64,000 nucleotides of DNA from Clostridia bacterium (GTDB lineage Bacteria; Bacillota; Clostridia; TANB77; CAG-508), in NCBI GenBank assembly GCA_900759015.1, contig CAAEUE010000015.1, forward strand, positions 62,001-126,000. The letters are read 5' to 3'. The notes under the pieces were generated by a model. The model saw only the letters and a list, made by a program, of their open reading frames with translations. It was not told where the DNA came from and ran no database searches. How positions within the stretch are numbered: position 1 is the first letter of the stretch; every line of letters begins with the position of its first letter. Shown one piece after another: positions 34,919 through 43,541 of this stretch. The position numbers and the translations under genes are program-made.

Positions 34919-37371
34919 TTTCCAATTCCTCCTTTGAAAGTTGTGATAAAGCTATTTGTTTATAAGTTTCACATGATTCTAATAATTCCTCATGTGTTCC
35001 TTTTCCTACAATTTTTCCTTCATCTAATACTATTATTTGATCTGCATTCATAATTGTACTAATTCTTTGTGCTACAATTATTACAGTCTTATCTTTAGTA
35101 CGTTTTGCAAGTTCTTCTCTTAATATCTTATCTGTCTTCATATCTAATGCTGAGAAACTATCATCAAATACTAATATTTCTGGATTTATTGCAATAGCTC
35201 TAGCTATTGATAAACGTTGTTTTTGACCACCAGAAACATTACCTCCACCTTGTGATATTGGTTCTTGATATTTTTGTGGTTTTGTTTCGATGAATTCTTC
35301 GGCTTGAGCAATTTGTGCAGCCTCTACCATTTGCTCATCTGTTATATTTTCATTACCATATTTTATATTAGATTCTATTGTTCCAGAGAACAATATTCCT
35401 TTTTGTGGTACAAATCCAATTCTTTTTCTTAATTCTTTTTGACTTACGTCTTTTACATTCACTCCATCTACTAATAGCTCTCCACCAGTTACATCATAAA
35501 ATCTTGGTATTAGATTTACTATTGTAGATTTACCACTACCTGTACTTCCGATTAAAGCAGTGGTTTCACCAGGTTTTGCTGTAAATGAAATATCTGTTAT
35601 AACTTCTGTATCCGCATCTGGGTAATGGAATGAAACATCCTTAAATTCAACATATCCTTTTTTATCTGCTTTAAATTGTTTTGTTTCTTCTTTATCTTTT
35701 ATTTTAGGTTCTGTTTCTAATACTTCATTTATACGTTCTGCAGATACACTAGCACGTGGTAACATTATAGATACCATAGATATCATTAAGAATGCCATTA
35801 CTATTTGCATTGTATATTGAATAAATGCCATTACATCTCCAACCTGCATTATTCCTTCATTTGCATTATGACCACCAATCCATACAATAAGTACTGTTAT
35901 ACAGTTCATAACAAGCATTAAAGCAGGCATCATTATACTCATTGCTCTATTTACAAAAACTTGTGTTTTCATTAAATCTGTATTGGCTCCATCAAATCTT
36001 TTTTCTTCTCTTTCTTCTGTATTAAAAGCACGAATTACTTGACTTCCTGTTAATATTTCACGTGATACTAAATTTAATTTATCAACTAATTTTTGTAATA
36101 TTTTAAATCTAGGCATTGCTATAATCATCAATGTAAGAACAATTATAAAAATACAAATTACAGCCAAACCGATTATCCAAGCCATAGATGCATCACTATT
36201 AAATAACACTCTTATAAATCCACCTATTGCTATAATTGGTGCATATACAACAACTCTAAATAAAATTGTTAATAGCATTTGAATTTGTTGTATATCATTT
36301 GTTGTACGTGTAATTAAAGATGCTGTCGAAAATCCGTTAAACTCTTCTGTAGAAAAGCTTAATACTTTCTTGAATATTTTTTCTCTTAATGTTTTACCTA
36401 GTTTAGCAGCTACTCTTGAAGATAATAGCATTATTGAAATTGCGCTTATCATAGTGATAGATGCTATTCCTAACATTTGTAAGCCTGATATTAAAATATA
36501 TGTATTTTGTATACTATCTGTATCTGCTCCTAAATATTGATATTGTAATTTTACTTCTTGTATTGCAGCTTGTTCTACCATAGAATCTGATAAATTAGTA
36601 ATCATCGTATCTATTGTATTTGGTAATTCTGCTTCTATTGTGTTTATAAAATCTGTTTTTTGCTCTGCAGGCATCATATTTATTATTTCTGCTAAAGACA
36701 TATTTTCCATTACAGTTCTTTGTTCTTCTGGAATATTCTCTAACATATTGTTTTTAATTTGATTAGCTGTTTCTTCATTTGATACCATTTGTTTTACAAG
36801 CAATCCATTTATTAAATTAATATTTAATTTTCCTTTTTCTATACTACTGATATCATTAATCTTGTATGTATTTCCATCTTCTGATAATGTATAGGAATTT
36901 AATATTTCATCATCATTTTCTACAAATCCCAGCATTAAATCCATATCTTCTTTACTTACTTCTTCTGGTGCTTCAAAACTAGACAACGCAAGTAAAGGTT
37001 TTGCTATAGTTTGATTTAAACTTTCTTGTTCTTCTTTACTAATGTCTTTTAATTTATACACTTCTTGATTTGCAATTTCTGGATAATCTTTAACATCTTT
37101 TTCATAATCTTTACTATCCTTAGAAATAATTTCATAATCATTTAATATTTTTTCATCATCATTTGTAAATTTTAAAAGACTATCCATTTGGTTTTTAGCG
37201 ATATATTCAGGTGCAGAATTTTCTATTCCACCGTGCTTGAATACCTATATTTACAATTTTAGAAGTATATGTTGGTAATGCTAAATCTGTTGCAGCTTGA
37301 ACACATAAAAGTATAATAATTGCTATTACAGAAATAGCAGATTGTTTTAAGTTTTTTAATACTTTTAACAT
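34905..37371 (-). pseudogene. ABC exporter subunit A, split by a frameshift
   Basis: The intact frame (34905-37187) starts abruptly at MDSLLKF without a first membrane helix. Upstream, an ATG at 37371 after AAAGGAGAGAATAAACA encodes the missing start (MLKVLKNLKQSAISV, first helix, TSKIVNIGIQ) and then stops at 37207. Removing one base near 37236 (CAAGCACGG to CAACACGG) joins them through IQHGGIENSAPEYIAKNQ. Features: a roughly 170-residue loop between helices 1 and 2, ATPase motifs GSTGSGKS and VSGGQKQR. Could be a sequencing error, a true mutation or recoding. Confidence 0.85.
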
Positions 37372-37398
37372 TGTTTATTCTCTCCTTTTTGAAATTTT

Positions 37399-37474
37399 TG
37401 AACTTTATGGGAGCTTAGCTCCGCATATAGCCCACCAGTACGAAACCAAAGATTTCGATGGTAGCTTAAAGTTC
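37399..37474. repeat. Palindrome-ended element with TGAACTTTA termini
   Basis: Begins TGAACTTTATGGGAGCT and ends GGTAGCTTAAAGTTCA, giving 9-base perfect terminal inverted repeats, with an internal AAAGATTTCGATGG-type hairpin. A shorter element with the same ends is at 43444-43474. Confidence 0.5.
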
Positions 37475-37484
37475 ATATTTTATG

Positions 37485-38093
37485 TTACTTTAAAATTCCT
37501 CTTTTTATATATTCAATTTCCTTTAAGAAATCTTCTCTTGCTTCAGCTGAATTTTTATATTTTAATGAAGCTACAATTCTTCGTCTTGTTATTGCTGACA
37601 ATATCTCTATTACCAGCTTAAATTCTTCTTCATTTTTTATATTTAAAATATCTTTATTTTTTGAATACAAATCTTGTAGTATTTTCTCTAATTTTTTGTT
37701 CATTTCTTCTTTTCTTGTAAGCATTAGGTTGTCACTCGTTTTAATATTTTCAAATATTTGTCTAAAAAGTTTATTATTTCTTCTTATTTTACCTACTTCT
37801 ATTAAGTGATCATATATATTAATAAAAATGTTTATTATATTGCCATTTTCTTGTTCTATCATTTCTATTAAATTTTTTTCCATATCACCAGTCTTTGAAG
37901 TCATAATATATTCGAACAAGTCTTGCTTATTTTCAAAATATTGATAAAAACTGCCTCTAGCTATTTCTGCATCTTCTACAATATTTTTTATAGAAGCTTG
38001 TTCTAGTGGAACTCTTGCAAACTCTTTATTTGCAGCTTTTAATATTTTATGCTTCTTCTCTGCAGGTAAATTGAAGAACGTATTTGTTGGCAT
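37485..38093 (-). CDS. TetR/AcrR family regulator
   Basis: 202 residues with an N-terminal helix-turn-helix (ASIKNIVEDAEIARGSFYQYFENKQDLFEYIM) and a helical ligand domain. Directly upstream of the ABC exporter pair in the same direction, and downstream of its probable operator. Likely represses itself and the exporter until a drug-like ligand binds. Confidence 0.93.
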   Translation of the reverse strand: MPTNTFFNLPAEKKHKILKAANKEFARVPLEQASIKNIVEDAEIARGSFYQYFENKQDLFEYIMTSKTGDMEKNLIEMIEQENGNIINIFINIYDHLIEVGKIRRNNKLFRQIFENIKTSDNLMLTRKEEMNKKLEKILQDLYSKNKDILNIKNEEEFKLVIEILSAITRRRIVASLKYKNSAEAREDFLKEIEYIKRGILK

Positions 38094-38193
38094 TTTTTCC
38101 TCCTTTCATTTGTATTATATTCTTAACTATAAAATTTGATTATTTATTTGGTGTCTTTTGATTATTGTGCTCTTATTTATCTTAACTTCAAAA

Positions 38194-38230
38194 TGACACT
38201 GTATCATATATTATATATGACACAATGTCA
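38194..38230. promoter_or_regulatory. TetR operator
   Basis: A 37-base imperfect inverted repeat: TGACACTGTATCATATA on the left and TATATGACACAATGTCA on the right. It covers the spacer and -10 of the promoter at 38210-38238, as expected for a repressor site. Confidence 0.75.
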
Positions 38231-38238
38231 CTTGTCAA
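38210..38238 (-). promoter_or_regulatory. Consensus promoter of the tetR-exporter operon
   Basis: Minus strand TTGACA, 17 bases, TATAAT, a perfect consensus mostly inside the operator. Confidence 0.85.
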
Positions 38239-38291
38239 TCGATGTACTGTGAATTCTTTGTGAATTATTCATACTTTATATGTTTATATAC

Positions 38292-38339
38292 AAAAAAAGA
38301 CCCAAAATGTTAAACTCTCTTGAATAACATTTTTGGGTC
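38292..38339 (-). terminator. Terminator of murL-murD2
   Basis: Minus strand GACCCAAAAATGTTA and TAACATTTTGGGTC stem, followed by TTTTTTT. Confidence 0.85.
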
Positions 38340-38351
38340 ACTTCACTATCA

Positions 38352-39659
38352 CTAAAGTTCTTTTAGTAATTCTTTATATTTATTTCCTCTTTCTTCAAAA
38401 TTTTTAAAAAATCCATAACTTGCAGCCGCTGGAGATAGTAAGCAAATTGTATTTTTCTTTGTTACTTCTTTTGCTTTTTTTACTGCTTCTTCTAAATTAT
38501 TTACTAAATAACATTTTTTATTGTTTCCCTTGGCTTGTAATTCTTTATATATTCTTGTCCCTGTATCTGGCATTAAAATTAAATTCTCCAAATTTTCGTC
38601 TTTTAAAATAAAGTCCTCTAAATTAGAATAATCTATTTTTCTATCCATACCACCTAATACTAATGTATTTACATTTTTTAAAGCTTTAATTCCTTCTATT
38701 GTTGTTTCTCCTATTGTAGAAATTGAATCATCATAGTATGAAACATTATCTTTAGTAGTAACATATTCTAATCTATGTGCTAAGCCTTTAAAATCCTTTA
38801 AAGCTACTTTAAACTCTTCATTTGATATTTTATATATTTCGCTACAAATATAGTATGAAACAGCAATATCAAAGAAATTATGCTCACCTATCAAATTAGT
38901 TTCATCATCTAAAATTTGTATGCTATTATTTTCTGTCATTATATTTCTATCTTTTATATAATCATTAATGCAGATATTATTTTTTATTTTGCTGTGAATA
39001 TATTTTTTGCAAGTTTCTCCATAAATAAAAATATCATCATCTGTTTGAAATTCATTAATATTAAGTTTTGCATTAATGTAATTTTCAAATGTTTTATAAT
39101 GATCTAAATGGTCTGAATACAAATCCAAAATCACTGCAATATGAGGTGAATATCGTATAAACTCTAATTGATGGCAACTAAGTTCAAACACTATTTTTGT
39201 ATCTTCATCTATTTCATTTATTGCATTAAAACAAGGAATTCCTATATTTCCCACTAAGACAGTATTTGGATAATATTTTTTTAAAATAGTATAAGTAAGA
39301 CTAGATGTTGTACTTTTTCCTTTAGTTCCAGTTATCCCTATTATTTGTTTAGATAAAATTTTAATAAATTCTTCTGTTTGTGATGTTAATTTTTCAACGT
39401 CTATTATAGTTGCATCTGCAACTATTCCTGGACTTTTAAATATCAAATCATAGTCATTTAACTCTTCTGGGTTGCTTAATTTTTTTACTCCTTCTATTTC
39501 TGGAAAATCTTTTTGATCTAAAATACCTAATTCTTTATACCTTATATTATTATTTTGTATAAATTGCAAAGTAGATATTCCTTCTTTTCCAAGTCCCCAA
39601 ATTGCTATTTTTTTATTTTCTAAATCTTCCTTAAATTTATTTAGTATTGTACTTTTCAT
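38352..39659 (-). CDS. murD2: UDP-MurNAc-L-Ala--L-Glu ligase (MurD2 type)
   Basis: 435-residue Mur ligase: P-loop GITGTKGKSTTS, VFELSCHQLEFIRYSPHIAV, SDHLDHYKTFENYI, AHRLEYV and YYDDSISTIGETT. Standard MurD has ELSSFQL; the ELSCHQLE form and the adjacent murL indicate MurD2, which adds L-Glu instead of D-Glu. Acts in the cytoplasmic steps of peptidoglycan synthesis. It overlaps murL by four bases, so the two are translated together. Confidence 0.9.
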   Translation of the reverse strand: MKSTILNKFKEDLENKKIAIWGLGKEGISTLQFIQNNNIRYKELGILDQKDFPEIEGVKKLSNPEELNDYDLIFKSPGIVADATIIDVEKLTSQTEEFIKILSKQIIGITGTKGKSTTSSLTYTILKKYYPNTVLVGNIGIPCFNAINEIDEDTKIVFELSCHQLEFIRYSPHIAVILDLYSDHLDHYKTFENYINAKLNINEFQTDDDIFIYGETCKKYIHSKIKNNICINDYIKDRNIMTENNSIQILDDETNLIGEHNFFDIAVSYYICSEIYKISNEEFKVALKDFKGLAHRLEYVTTKDNVSYYDDSISTIGETTIEGIKALKNVNTLVLGGMDRKIDYSNLEDFILKDENLENLILMPDTGTRIYKELQAKGNNKKCYLVNNLEEAVKKAKEVTKKNTICLLSPAAASYGFFKNFEERGNKYKELLKEL

Positions 39660-41026
39660 ATTATCTCACTCTTCTTTAACATTTCTTTATAATGTTCTGG
39701 TACATTATTCTCTGGATTATAAAATTTGTCATATGTGTTCTCTTTGTTTATGTATTCTTCATATTTTTTAGTCGTCTTATAATATTTATATAATAATGGT
39801 AATTCCTCATTATTTGCTTCACATCTTTTTATTGTTTCACAAATTGCTGTATTTACTTCATCTCTTGAACCTACACACTCGAAAGGTTTATTCTTTTGTA
39901 TTCCAGAAAGCATTTCCATTGTTTCTTTTAAACTTTCTTTTTCTAATAAATCTTCTCCAAAAATATTTATCATATCTTTTTTATTCATAAATGGAGATAA
40001 AATTATATATACAAATAAACATTTTGGGCAGTTTGCACACCACTTGTTTTCTTTACTTCCTGCATTACAACTTTTAAAAATGCTATAAAATTCAGATAAT
40101 TTAGCAAAATGTTTTGCAATTTGATATTCACTTATTGGTCTTAATAAACTAAAATATTCTATTCCATCTAATATATTTTCTTTAACATATTCATTAAAAT
40201 CTTGTTCAAACTCATAGCTTTTAGAATATTGATGATTTACTTCCTCTTCATATATTGTAGATTCATTTGCACTTGCTTCATTTGATAATACTATGTATTT
40301 TTTCTTATTTAAATATGCTACTATAAGTGCTGAAAATGCTACTATAGATGAAAATGGGGTATGACCATTTAAATATCCTTGTTTATTAAGTTCTAACATA
40401 TTTTTATCTAGTGTTCTTTTAACATAGCATCTTTTATTCTCCCCATATCCAGCAGTCTCTGCTGTTTCTTCTGTTGCTCCTCTTGGGTTTATTACATAAC
40501 ACATGTTGTTTGCAAAATCATCTTTAATTACATCTAAAGTTACTATAGAATCTTTACCTCCACCTATTGGAACTAAAGCACCAGTAAATTCATCACTTAT
40601 ATTAATTTCTGATTTTAATAGTTTATTTGTTCCAGCTGTAATATTCATAAATTCATCTATATTTGTTTTTATATTGTTTTTATAGAAGAATTCCCCAAGT
40701 CCATAGAAATATAACTTTTTCCACCAATCGATTTGTTTTTGACTTAAATATATATTTTTTACAGTTACATGAGGTGCGCAAGTTATTTTCCAATAACTTA
40801 CAAGCTCAACCATTCCTAAATTAAAAACCATATTTTCTAATAATTCTTTGTTAGGAATATTGTTTTTAGATTTATCCATTTTTGGAATTGTCCATGTTGG
40901 ATTAAATTTTGAAAGTCCTTTTATTTCAAATTCATAAGTTATTTTATATTCATTCTCGTTTTCTTCTATTTTATACCAGTTATATGAAAATTCTGGATAT
41001 TTTTCTCTTAATTCTAAAAAGTTCAT
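39656..41026 (-). CDS. murL: UDP-MurNAc-L-Ala-L-Glu epimerase MurL
   Basis: 456 residues. ATP-pyrophosphatase-like loop PIGGGKDS, then GYLNGHTPFSSI, VLSNEASANES, EVNHQYSKSYEFEQDF, LRPISEYQIA, the SCNAG...CANCPKCLF cysteine motif and KPFECVGSRDEV match MurL, which converts terminal L-Glu to D-Glu on the nucleotide precursor. With MurD2 this bypasses glutamate racemase. Ribosome site GAAAGGAGACAAAA. Confidence 0.92.
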   Translation of the reverse strand: MNFLELREKYPEFSYNWYKIEENENEYKITYEFEIKGLSKFNPTWTIPKMDKSKNNIPNKELLENMVFNLGMVELVSYWKITCAPHVTVKNIYLSQKQIDWWKKLYFYGLGEFFYKNNIKTNIDEFMNITAGTNKLLKSEINISDEFTGALVPIGGGKDSIVTLDVIKDDFANNMCYVINPRGATEETAETAGYGENKRCYVKRTLDKNMLELNKQGYLNGHTPFSSIVAFSALIVAYLNKKKYIVLSNEASANESTIYEEEVNHQYSKSYEFEQDFNEYVKENILDGIEYFSLLRPISEYQIAKHFAKLSEFYSIFKSCNAGSKENKWCANCPKCLFVYIILSPFMNKKDMINIFGEDLLEKESLKETMEMLSGIQKNKPFECVGSRDEVNTAICETIKRCEANNEELPLLYKYYKTTKKYEEYINKENTYDKFYNPENNVPEHYKEMLKKSEII

Positions 41027-41055
41027 TTTTGTCTCCTTTCAGGATTTTAGCACAT

Positions 41056-41084
41056 CCGGGATTTTGGGACGTTCCTTTTTTCCC
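41056..41084. repeat. Palindromic GGGATTT/GGACGTTCC repeat
   Basis: CGGGATTTTGGGACGTTCC followed by TTTTTTCCC, lying upstream of murL. One of the few copies on the 5' side of a gene. Confidence 0.85.
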
Positions 41085-41144
41085 TTTTTTCTACTATGCT
41101 ATTATATTGTAATTGCTTTGTAAAAGCAACTATTTTAAATAGCT

Positions 41145-41248
41145 GAAAGTAAGAAAAGTGGCTTCGCCACATGTGCAGATTGCTTCGCAATCGCACGAGT
41201 ATAGGAAACTTAACCTTGTTATATACGTAAAAATCTTCGATTTTTCCT
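41145..41248. other. Row of three short hairpins with TTC/GAA loops
   Basis: GTGGC-TTC-GCCAC, GATTGC-TTC-GCAATC and AAAATC-TTC-GATTTT occur within about 100 bases between tyrS and the murL leader. No gene is visible. Structured RNA, recombination debris or a repeat array are possible. Confidence 0.45.
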
Positions 41249-41254
41249 ATATAA

Positions 41255-41284
41255 TAAAAAATGTCCTTTCATCTAAAAGGACAT
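41255..41284 (-). terminator. Terminator of tyrS
   Basis: Minus strand ATGTCCTTT and AAAGGACAT stem followed by TTTTTTATT. Confidence 0.85.
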
Positions 41285-41292
41285 TTTTTACT

Positions 41293-42453
41293 TTAAATTA
41301 TCTTTATAAATTTATTTTTTCCGAATTGTAAAATTTTTTCTTTTGGCTCTATCATGCTATTTATATCTTCTACAATTTCTCCATCCAATTTTACACCTCT
41401 ACCTAGCACCATTCTTTTTGCTTCACTTTTAGAAGGCGCAAATCCAACTTTTACAAGTAAATCACAGATATTTATTTCATTATTATTTTCAATATTAAAT
41501 TCTTTTATATCTTCTGGAATACCGCCTTTAGCAACTTGATTATATCTTTCTTCTGCATAAGCTATCTTATCTTCTCCGTGATACATTCTAACAATTTCTT
41601 CTGCATATTTTTTATGAGCTTTTATTATATCTTCATTAATTAATTGATCTGCTTCATTTATATCAAAATCTGTAGTTAATCTAAAATATTCCATTAAAAC
41701 TTCATCAGGAATCTTCATGGCCTTTTCATACATTACCTCTGGACTTTCATCAATTCCTATATAATTATCTAACGATTTGCTCATTTTTTCTTTTCCGTCT
41801 AAGCCTACTAATAATGGAAATGTTAAAACAACTTGTCTTTCTTGCCCATAATCTTTTTGAAGTTCTCTACCAACTAATAAATTAAATGTTTGATCTGTTC
41901 CACCAATTTCTATATCTGCATTTAATGCTACAGAATCATATCCTTGCATTAATGGATACAAAAGTTCATGCATAGATAGAGGTAAATTGTTTTCATATCT
42001 ATTTTTAAAATCATCTCTTTCTAAAATTCTAGCAACTGTATATTTGCTTGTTAATTCTATAACGTCTTTAAAACTCATCTTAGAAAGCCATTCTGAATTG
42101 TATGCAATTCTTGTTTTATCTTTATCTAATATTTTTGTAACTTGTTTTAAATATGTTTCCCCAGCCTTTCTTGTTTGTTCAAATGTTAAAGCTGGTCTTG
42201 TTTTACTTTTACCTGATGGATCTCCAATCATTCCAGTAAAATCGCCTATAACAAATACCACTTCATGCCCTATCTCTTGGAATGTCTTTAAAGCTCTTAG
42301 TACAACTGTATGACCTAAATGTAAATCTGGTCTTGATGGGTCTGCTCCCAATTTTATTGTAAGTTTTCTTCCACTTTTTAATTTTTGTTCTAATTCTTCT
42401 TCTGAAAATATATCAACAGCTTTTCTTTTTATTAAATCTAGTTTGTCATCCAT
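41293..42453 (-). CDS. tyrS: Tyrosyl-tRNA synthetase
   Basis: 386-residue class I synthetase. HLGH at 45-48, KMSKS in GLDGKEKMSKSLDNYIG, and a C-terminal S4-like RNA-binding domain (SKSEAKRMVLGRGVKLDGE). Controlled by the T-box leader upstream. Ribosome site TGGAGAGAGTATTAAT. Confidence 0.97.
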   Translation of the reverse strand: MDDKLDLIKRKAVDIFSEEELEQKLKSGRKLTIKLGADPSRPDLHLGHTVVLRALKTFQEIGHEVVFVIGDFTGMIGDPSGKSKTRPALTFEQTRKAGETYLKQVTKILDKDKTRIAYNSEWLSKMSFKDVIELTSKYTVARILERDDFKNRYENNLPLSMHELLYPLMQGYDSVALNADIEIGGTDQTFNLLVGRELQKDYGQERQVVLTFPLLVGLDGKEKMSKSLDNYIGIDESPEVMYEKAMKIPDEVLMEYFRLTTDFDINEADQLINEDIIKAHKKYAEEIVRMYHGEDKIAYAEERYNQVAKGGIPEDIKEFNIENNNEINICDLLVKVGFAPSKSEAKRMVLGRGVKLDGEIVEDINSMIEPKEKILQFGKNKFIKII

Positions 42454-42471
42454 ATTAATACTCTCTCCATT

Positions 42472-42555
42472 CTATTTAAAATTTTTGATTATATTATATG
42501 AATTTTCGTAGAAGAACCCGTGGATTATTGTTTTCATTCTAAACCATTGGGTCAT
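42472..42555 (-). CDS. 27-codon leader reading frame before tyrS
   Basis: ATG at 42555 preceded by AGGAGGTGATGCT, of which AGGAGGTGAT is a ten-base full complement to the 16S 3' end. It encodes MTQWFRMKTIIHGFFYENS and eight more residues, ending 18 bases before the tyrS ATG. It begins after the T-box terminator. Could couple translation into tyrS or be a small protein. Too short for comparison by eye. Confidence 0.5.
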   Translation of the reverse strand: MTQWFRMKTIIHGFFYENSYNIIKNFK

Positions 42556-42576
42556 AGCATCACCTCCTAAAAATTC

Positions 42577-42799
42577 AAAAAAACACATCTCCTTAAAGGA
42601 CGATGTGTTCGTGGTACCACCTTTATTTACAATTTTAATAATTGCCTCTTTATAGCTTATCGTAGCTACACGTTAATTACTATAAGAAATGTAATTCGTA
42701 AATTTATATACTAGCAATTTCCACCCAACCATTGCCTCTCTATAAGTTACTATAAATTACTACTTGGTTTCTTTTTAAAACATAATTAAATTCAATTGT
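42577..42799 (-). promoter_or_regulatory. T-box riboswitch of tyrS
   Basis: Leader RNA with stem I sequence GGTTGGGTGGAAATTGC, the T-box core AAAGGTGGTACCACG (42610-42624) and a terminator formed by AACACATCGTCC and GGAGATGTGTTTTTTT (42577-42610). A TAC triplet at 42691-42693 in GAATTACAT is the best specifier candidate, agreeing with tyrosine. Uncharged tRNA-Tyr would favour the antiterminator. Confidence 0.9.
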
Positions 42800-42805
42800 A
42801 TTACT

Positions 42806-42834
42806 ATTATACCTGCTGTTACCAATATTTGCAA
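42806..42834 (-). promoter_or_regulatory. tyrS promoter
   Basis: Minus strand TTGCAA, 17 bases, TATAAT, placing the transcript start about 7 bases downstream, at the beginning of the T-box. Confidence 0.8.
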
Positions 42835-42862
42835 GTATTATTTTATCATTTTATTTATATTA

Positions 42863-42893
42863 TAGGGAAAAAAGGAACGTCCCCAAAATCCCT
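42863..42893. repeat. Palindromic GGGATTT/GGACGTTCC repeat
   Basis: TAGGGAAAAAAGGAACGTCCCC followed by AAAATCCCTA, 11 bases beyond the stop of the 42905 gene. Confidence 0.85.
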
Positions 42894-42904
42894 ATTGCTA
42901 ATTT

Positions 42905-43339
42905 TTATAAAAATTTCTTTAGTTGTTCTACATTATTTTCTTGGAATGTTACAAAATTGTTTAATAGGTCTTTTACGTCTTTTGATGCTTGGTCTGCATC
43001 ATTATTCATTAGTTTTCTTCCTTCTATTATTCCCATTGTTGTTCCTTCTATCATTATTTCTGCAATATGTGATGGGCTTTTGTCTGCCATTGTATTCATT
43101 TGTACTCCTGTCCATCCCATTATTGTATTCATAACGTTTTTGTCTTCTGGTATTTCTCCATAGTTTTCATATAATTTGTTTACTCTATCCATTACTTGCC
43201 CATATTGTGTGTATTGAAAACTTAAGTTATCTTTTAATTTATTATCATCTAATTTTTCTGCAACAAAGGATATCGAATCCATTCCCATTTTTGTGGCCTT
43301 ATGAATTTCTTTTAATATTTTTAAATTTTTCTCTTCCAT
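42905..43339 (-). CDS. Small all-helical protein, unknown
   Basis: 144 residues of amphipathic helices, possibly a four-helix bundle like DUF2383/ferritin-like proteins (KILKEIHKATKMGMDSISFV, GWTGVQMNTMADKSPSHIAEIMIEGTTMG). No metal ligand set can be confirmed. Ribosome site AAAGGAGGTAAAAAT. Monocistronic. Confidence 0.65.
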   Translation of the reverse strand: MEEKNLKILKEIHKATKMGMDSISFVAEKLDDNKLKDNLSFQYTQYGQVMDRVNKLYENYGEIPEDKNVMNTIMGWTGVQMNTMADKSPSHIAEIMIEGTTMGIIEGRKLMNNDADQASKDVKDLLNNFVTFQENNVEQLKKFL

Positions 43340-43443
43340 ATTTTTACCTCCTTTGTTTATTATTTCTATTTTTATTTGTTTTATACTTTATATTCCCAAT
43401 AAGTATATATCAAATACAAAATTTATTGTAATTTACATAATTT

Positions 43444-43474
43444 TTGAACTTTAAGCTCCGTCCCTAAAGTTCAA
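43444..43474. repeat. Short TTGAACTTTA palindrome
   Basis: TTGAACTTTA and TAAAGTTCAA flank AGCTCCGTCCC. The ends match those of the element at 37399-37474. Confidence 0.5.
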
Positions 43475-43479
43475 AGTTC

Positions 43480-43534
43480 AAAAAAAGCACAAAAGCAGCT
43501 GGAAAAATATCTTCCATGTTGCTTCTGTGCTTTG
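43480..43534 (-). terminator. Terminator of the 44144 gene
   Basis: Minus strand AAAGCACAGAAGCA and TGCTTTTGTGCTTT stem followed by TTTTGAAC; the T run is seven long. Confidence 0.85.
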
Positions 43535-43541
43535 GTACAGC

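Noticed and set aside
42577..42624. The repeated GGTGGTACCACG region as a transposon end
   Set aside because: It is the T-box core followed by its terminator upstream of tyrS, which explains the palindrome.
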